A DNA stretch of 64,000 nucleotides from Limisphaerales bacterium (GTDB lineage: Bacteria > Verrucomicrobiota > Verrucomicrobiia > Limisphaerales > SXTU01), in assembly GCA_009773355.1 (NCBI GenBank), contig WRPG01000009.1:28820-92819 (forward strand), read 5' to 3'. The position numbers and the translations under genes are program-made. The notes below the pieces were generated by a model. It saw only the letters and a program-made list of their open reading frames with translations. It did not search any database and was not told the origin of the DNA. How positions within the stretch are numbered: position 1 is the first letter of the stretch; each line of letters begins with the position of its first letter. Below, piece after piece: positions 61,101 through 64,000 of this stretch.

Positions 61101-64000
61101 GTCACCAGCACGCGCTGCTCACCGCCGTCGTCGAGGGCACCACGGACGCCGTCTTCATCAAGGACCTCGCCGGCCGCTACCAGCTCATCAATGCCGCCGG
61201 CGCGCGGGCGATTGGCCGGACGGCCGAGGAGATCCTCGGCCGGACGGATGCCGAGCTGCTCCCGCCGGAGACGGCCAGCCGGTTCCGCGCCGTGGATGAG
61301 GCCGTGGCGGCCACCGGCACGACCCAGGTTCAGGAGGAGTCGGGCTTCATGGCCGGCAAGTTGAGCCACTGGCACGCCAACAAGGCGCCGTGGCGCGACG
61401 CCGACGGCCGCATCCAGGGCGTGATCGGCGTCTCGCGGGACATCACCGAGCACCGGCGGGCGGAAGCCGCCCGCCGCGAGGCGGAGGTGCGCTTTCGGAC
61501 CCTCTTCGAGCGCGCGCCCGTGGGGGTGGTGGTGCTGGACCCCGCCACGGCGCGGGTGCTGGAATGCAACGAGCAGGCCGCCCGGCAACTGGGCTACACG
61601 ATCCAGGAGTTCACCGGGCTGGCCATCCCGGACTTCGAGGCGGTGGAGACGGACTCCCAGACCCGCGAGCACATCGCCCAGATTCTCCGCACGGGGCGGG
61701 ACACCTTTGAGACGCGGCACCGCACCAAGACGGGCGAGGTGCGCGACGTGCTGGTGACCACCCAGACCCTCGAGCTGGCCGGGCGCGCGGTGTTCCACTG
61801 CATCTTCCTCGACATCACCGAGCGCCGGCAGGCGAAGGAGCTGCTGGCCCTGCGCGCCCGGCAGCAGGCCGTCGTCGCCGACCTCGGCCTGCTGGCCCTG
61901 GCCGCCCCGGACCTCCAGCCGCTCTTCGACCAGGCGGTGGCGCGCGTCGCGGAGACCTTCGGTGTGGAATTCTGCAAGGTGCTCGAACTCCTGCCCGAGC
62001 GGAACGCGGTCAGGCTGGTGGCCGGAGTCGGCTGGAACGCGGGCTTGGTCGGGCACGCCACGGTCGGGGTGGACCACGATTCGCAGGCCGGCCACACCCT
62101 GCTCACCAAGGAGCCGGTCATCGTGGAGGAGCTTCGCACCGACCCGCGGTTCAACGGCCCGGCGCTGCTGCGCGAGCACAACGTGGTCAGCGGCCTGAGC
62201 GTCATCATCGGCCATGCGGAGCAGCCCGTCGGCGTGCTGGGCGTTCACAGCACCCGCCGGCGGGGGTTCACGCCGGACGATGTGAGTTTCCTTCAGGCCG
62301 TCGCCAACGTGCTGGCCGAGGCCATCCGGCGGCGTCAGGTGGAGCAGGCCATGCGCGAGAGCGAGGCCGCGCTCGTCCGCGCGCAGGCCGTGGCCCACCT
62401 CGGCAGTTGGCGGCTCGACGTGGCGCGGAACCGCCTCACCTGGTCGGCCGAGGCCCATCGCATTTTCGGCGTGCCCGAGGGGACGCCGATGGACTACGAG
62501 TTTTTCCTCGCCCGCGTCCACCCGGAGGACCGCCCGCAGGTGGACGACGCCTGGCAGGCCGCGCTGGCAGGCGCGCCCTACGACCTCGAGCACCGCATCC
62601 TGGTGGAGGACGAGGTCAAGTGGGTCCGCGAGCAGGCCGTGCTGGAATTCGACGCGGCGGGCCGGCTGGTGGGCGGGCTGGGCACGGTGCAGGACATCAC
62701 CGGACTCAAACGCACGGAGCAGCGGCTGGCGGCCTTCGCCTCGCTCGGTCGCGGACTGAATGCCGCCCACGAAGTCCGGGAGGCGGCGCGGCTCATCGTC
62801 GGCGTGGCCGACGAGTTGTTCGGCTGGGAAGCGTGCTTCGTCGATCTTTACGACCCCGCCGGCGAGCCGGTGCCGGTGCTCGCCATGGACACCATGGAGG
62901 GCCGCAAGCTCGAGGTGTCCGTCGTCCCGCGCGAGCGCCCCACGCCGGGGCCGGCCAGCCGGATCATCGAGGCCGGCGAGCTGATCCTCCGCGATCCGGC
63001 GGAGGAGGAGGAGCGTTTCGTGCCGTTCGGGGACACGGGCCGGCGCTCGGCCTCGCTGCTCTTCGTCCCGCTCCGGCTGCACGGCCGGACCACGGGGCTG
63101 CTCAGCATCCAGAGCTACCGGCCGCTGGCCTACAACCGGGAGACGCTGGCCACGCTCCAGGCGCTGGCCGATTACACCGCGTTGAGCCTCGAACGGCTGC
63201 TCGCCCAGGAGGCGCTCCGCGAGAGCGAGGCCCGTTACCGGACTCTCTTTGCCCACAGCCCGCAGCCCATGTGGGTGTTCGACCCGGTGACGCTGGGCTT
63301 CCTCGAAGTCAACGAGGCGGCCGTGCTGCTCTACGGCTTCACGCGGGAGGAGTTTCTCGCCATGAAGACCACGGACCTCCGCCCGCCGGAGGAACGCGAG
63401 CGCCATCTCCAGTCCCTGATGCTGGACGCCCCGGGCGTGCGCGACCTGGGCGTCTGGCGGCATTGGAAGAAGGACCGCACGGCGCTGTGGGTGCAGGTGT
63501 TCGCCCACGCGGTGGAATTCGCCGGCGGCCGCGCGGAGCTGGTGCTCGTGCATGATGTGACGGCGCAGCTCGCCGCCGAGGCGGAGGTCGTGCAGCTCTC
63601 CGGCCGCCTGCTGCGCGCGCAGGACGAGGAGCGCCGCCGGCTCGCGCGGGAGCTGCACGACTCGACCGCGCAGACCTTCGCCGCGCTGGCCATGAACCTG
63701 GCCGTGCTGGGCCGCATCACACCGGGCATGGACGACGCCAGCCGCGCGCTGCTGGCGGAATGCGAAATCCAGGTCCGGCGCGGCACGGCGGAGCTGCGCA
63801 CCCTGGCCTACCTGCTGCATCCCCCCGCGCTGGAGGCGCTCGGGCTGACGCGCGCCATTCACGACTATGCCGAGGGCTTCGCCCGGCGCAGCGGCGTCCG
63901 GGTGGAGCTGGACGTGGCGGAACTGCCCGACCGCCTGCCGCCCGAAACCGAACTGACGCTCTTCCGCGTGCTTCAGGAAAGCCTGGGGAACGTCCACCGC
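58103..64000 (+). CDS. Very large multi-PAS/GAF sensor histidine kinase (HisKA_3), C-terminus beyond window
   Basis: Starting at ATG 58103 (MKPELASPPAQAS), 1,966 codons are present with no stop. The domain order is PAS-GAF-PAS-GAF-PAS-PAS-PAS-PAS-PAS-GAF-PAS-GAF-PAS-HisKA_3. PAS ends are marked by DIT.R.QAE (for example near 58550, 59450, 60310, 60690, 61080, 61450, 61820). Three of the four GAF domains (near 58570, 59450, 62730) share AALGR.LN and LLSIQSY..AYT and arose by internal duplication. The dimerisation helix is RRLARELHDSTAQTFAAL (near 63640; His is the phosphoacceptor), as in NarL-type kinases, followed by the start of the ATPase domain (LFRVLQESLGNV). No membrane segment is seen, so it is probably cytoplasmic. 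An antisense frame over the same bases is a codon-bias shadow. Confidence 0.93.
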   Translation, partial: MKPELASPPAQASAMPLDDSGTGDAGHASGRLHSTLLKHLAGAVYRCRNDAEWTVEFISDGCLTLTGYRADELTGNRVVSLGALMHPEDAARVWEKCQANLTAHQPCSSEYRIRHRGGGERWVWDQAQGIYTDTGELLFIEGLLTDITAQKQAETQALTFAALGRQLNGAVSARAAGEIVLDAAQRLFGWDAATVDLYYAATDTVESVLNRDTLAGRRLDVAPSLPGGPPTARARRVLREGAQLILRAPPFAFQEGDVPSGDTSRPSAAIMAVPVRQETSVVGLLSIQSYTPQAYTRADLDTLQALADYCGGAFHRLQTREALRVSDERLRLAVHAANVGLWDWDLGTNQVIISREWKSQLGYAEEEIGNTFSEWESRVHPDDLAPTLARVRRALAAGEAAYEVEFRMRHKDGSWRWIYTRAEVFRDAQGRAARVIGCHVDVTGRKQTERRQAAFAALGRRLNEATDEAGAARIIVDIADDLFSWDSCKLDLYDAQSDRCRSILTMDVVNGQRQEVPPAYADTPPSPRLRRSLEGVAELILREPPLALTPDRMPFGDVSRPSASLLSVPLREGGHVVGVLAIQSYRLHAYTHDDLAALQALADHCAGALERVRSRAEVERQRNELALILDTVPGLIFYKDRAHRLVRVNEAHARSLGLTRPAIEGRTDAELGSPFVEGYLRDDEEVMRTGQPRLGIIEPLQTPAGTRWLQTDKLPYRDADGNVIGVLGFALDITERRQAEGDLRASEERLRLATQAAGIGAFEWDAQTGVNVWTPKLEALHGLRPGEFPGTQPAWEQMVHPEDRARVVALVQHAFETLSPQAGEWRVIWPDGSVHWLAGRFQAFNDEAGVPRRLIGANHDITARKQAEAALRVAEAKYHSIFQHAVEGIYQSTADGHYLTINPAMARIYGYASAEEMLEEVTDIGRQLYVDPEDRRRVQALLHAQGGTGVFECQMRRRDGALVWIRQSARVVRDGRGRVLCYEGSVEDITERRQAEERLRHQHALLTAVVEGTTDAVFIKDLAGRYQLINAAGARAIGRTAEEILGRTDAELLPPETASRFRAVDEAVAATGTTQVQEESGFMAGKLSHWHANKAPWRDADGRIQGVIGVSRDITEHRRAEAARREAEVRFRTLFERAPVGVVVLDPATARVLECNEQAARQLGYTIQEFTGLAIPDFEAVETDSQTREHIAQILRTGRDTFETRHRTKTGEVRDVLVTTQTLELAGRAVFHCIFLDITERRQAKELLALRARQQAVVADLGLLALAAPDLQPLFDQAVARVAETFGVEFCKVLELLPERNAVRLVAGVGWNAGLVGHATVGVDHDSQAGHTLLTKEPVIVEELRTDPRFNGPALLREHNVVSGLSVIIGHAEQPVGVLGVHSTRRRGFTPDDVSFLQAVANVLAEAIRRRQVEQAMRESEAALVRAQAVAHLGSWRLDVARNRLTWSAEAHRIFGVPEGTPMDYEFFLARVHPEDRPQVDDAWQAALAGAPYDLEHRILVEDEVKWVREQAVLEFDAAGRLVGGLGTVQDITGLKRTEQRLAAFASLGRGLNAAHEVREAARLIVGVADELFGWEACFVDLYDPAGEPVPVLAMDTMEGRKLEVSVVPRERPTPGPASRIIEAGELILRDPAEEEERFVPFGDTGRRSASLLFVPLRLHGRTTGLLSIQSYRPLAYNRETLATLQALADYTALSLERLLAQEALRESEARYRTLFAHSPQPMWVFDPVTLGFLEVNEAAVLLYGFTREEFLAMKTTDLRPPEERERHLQSLMLDAPGVRDLGVWRHWKKDRTALWVQVFAHAVEFAGGRAELVLVHDVTAQLAAEAEVVQLSGRLLRAQDEERRRLARELHDSTAQTFAALAMNLAVLGRITPGMDDASRALLAECEIQVRRGTAELRTLAYLLHPPALEALGLTRAIHDYAEGFARRSGVRVELDVAELPDRLPPETELTLFRVLQESLGNVHR

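Noticed and set aside
58202..63997. A 1,931-codon open frame on the minus strand
   Set aside because: It is in register with the plus-strand PAS/GAF histidine kinase and arises from GC-rich codon bias. Its translation is Arg/Gly/His/Pro-rich with no domain, whereas the plus strand shows repeated PAS and GAF motifs and an H-box.

Overview
The window is GC-rich bacterial DNA. I infer a member of the Verrucomicrobiota (Pedosphaera/Limisphaera-like). The grounds are the giant Thr/Asn/Gly-rich secreted proteins with LamG, Ig-like and TSP3-type calcium repeats, the YD-repeat (RHS) protein, and a very large multi-PAS/GAF histidine kinase. No rRNA or complete tRNA is present, so the taxonomy is inference only.

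Layout. 1-1674: a partial coiled-coil protein, divergent from a voltage-gated-type potassium channel. 1861-4971: a reverse transcriptase fused to a C-terminal nitrilase domain, the architecture of DRT type 1 (UG1) anti-phage reverse transcriptases. 5192-8133: a secreted Ig-domain protein, a five-unit 44-bp tandem repeat, and a small conserved-looking protein. 8353-32724: a co-directional block of a 5,577-residue surface protein, a 2,285-residue RHS protein with an AT-rich tip, and a small membrane protein that could be its immunity partner. 33151-40904: a two-gene unit that I consider the best candidate for an undescribed system. It pairs a six-helix membrane/coiled-coil protein with a 2,106-residue protein carrying an Mrr-like PD-(D/E)XK nuclease, a TPR-like solenoid and a probable split PIN domain. 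41067-42942: a protein made almost only of tandem helix-turn-helix units (nine in all), with an in-frame TAG after the first unit, and a small basic protein upstream of it.

43078-57330 is an accessory island. Its left part holds a sigma-like HTH protein, an XRE repressor, and two plus-strand transcription units (zinc-ribbon membrane proteins, a J-like protein with a broken HPD motif, a DUF4199 protein). These two units begin at nearly identical promoters with a palindromic operator between -35 and -10. Its right part is a tightly packed minus-strand operon: excisionase-like HTH, CHC2-type primase, SF3/D5-like helicase, a primase-polymerase-like protein, four unknown proteins and an SPL-type radical SAM protein. 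A tyrosine integrase lies beside the 3' end of a tRNA (57303-57330) whose 5' part is missing, which is the expected scar of tRNA-targeted integration. I see no capsid, packaging or conjugation genes. The intact tRNA expected at the far (left) end is not in the window, so the element may be larger than the part I delimit.

57457-64000 is chromosomal flank: a small membrane coiled-coil protein and, on the plus strand, a histidine kinase with nine PAS and four GAF domains that runs off the right edge.

How the genes may work together: the island supplies integration, excision and self-replication functions plus a repressor-controlled membrane/zinc-ribbon module. The neighbouring RT-nitrilase and the nuclease/TPR/PIN pair look like anti-phage cargo. 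The RHS, giant adhesin and Ig proteins are cell-surface interaction factors.
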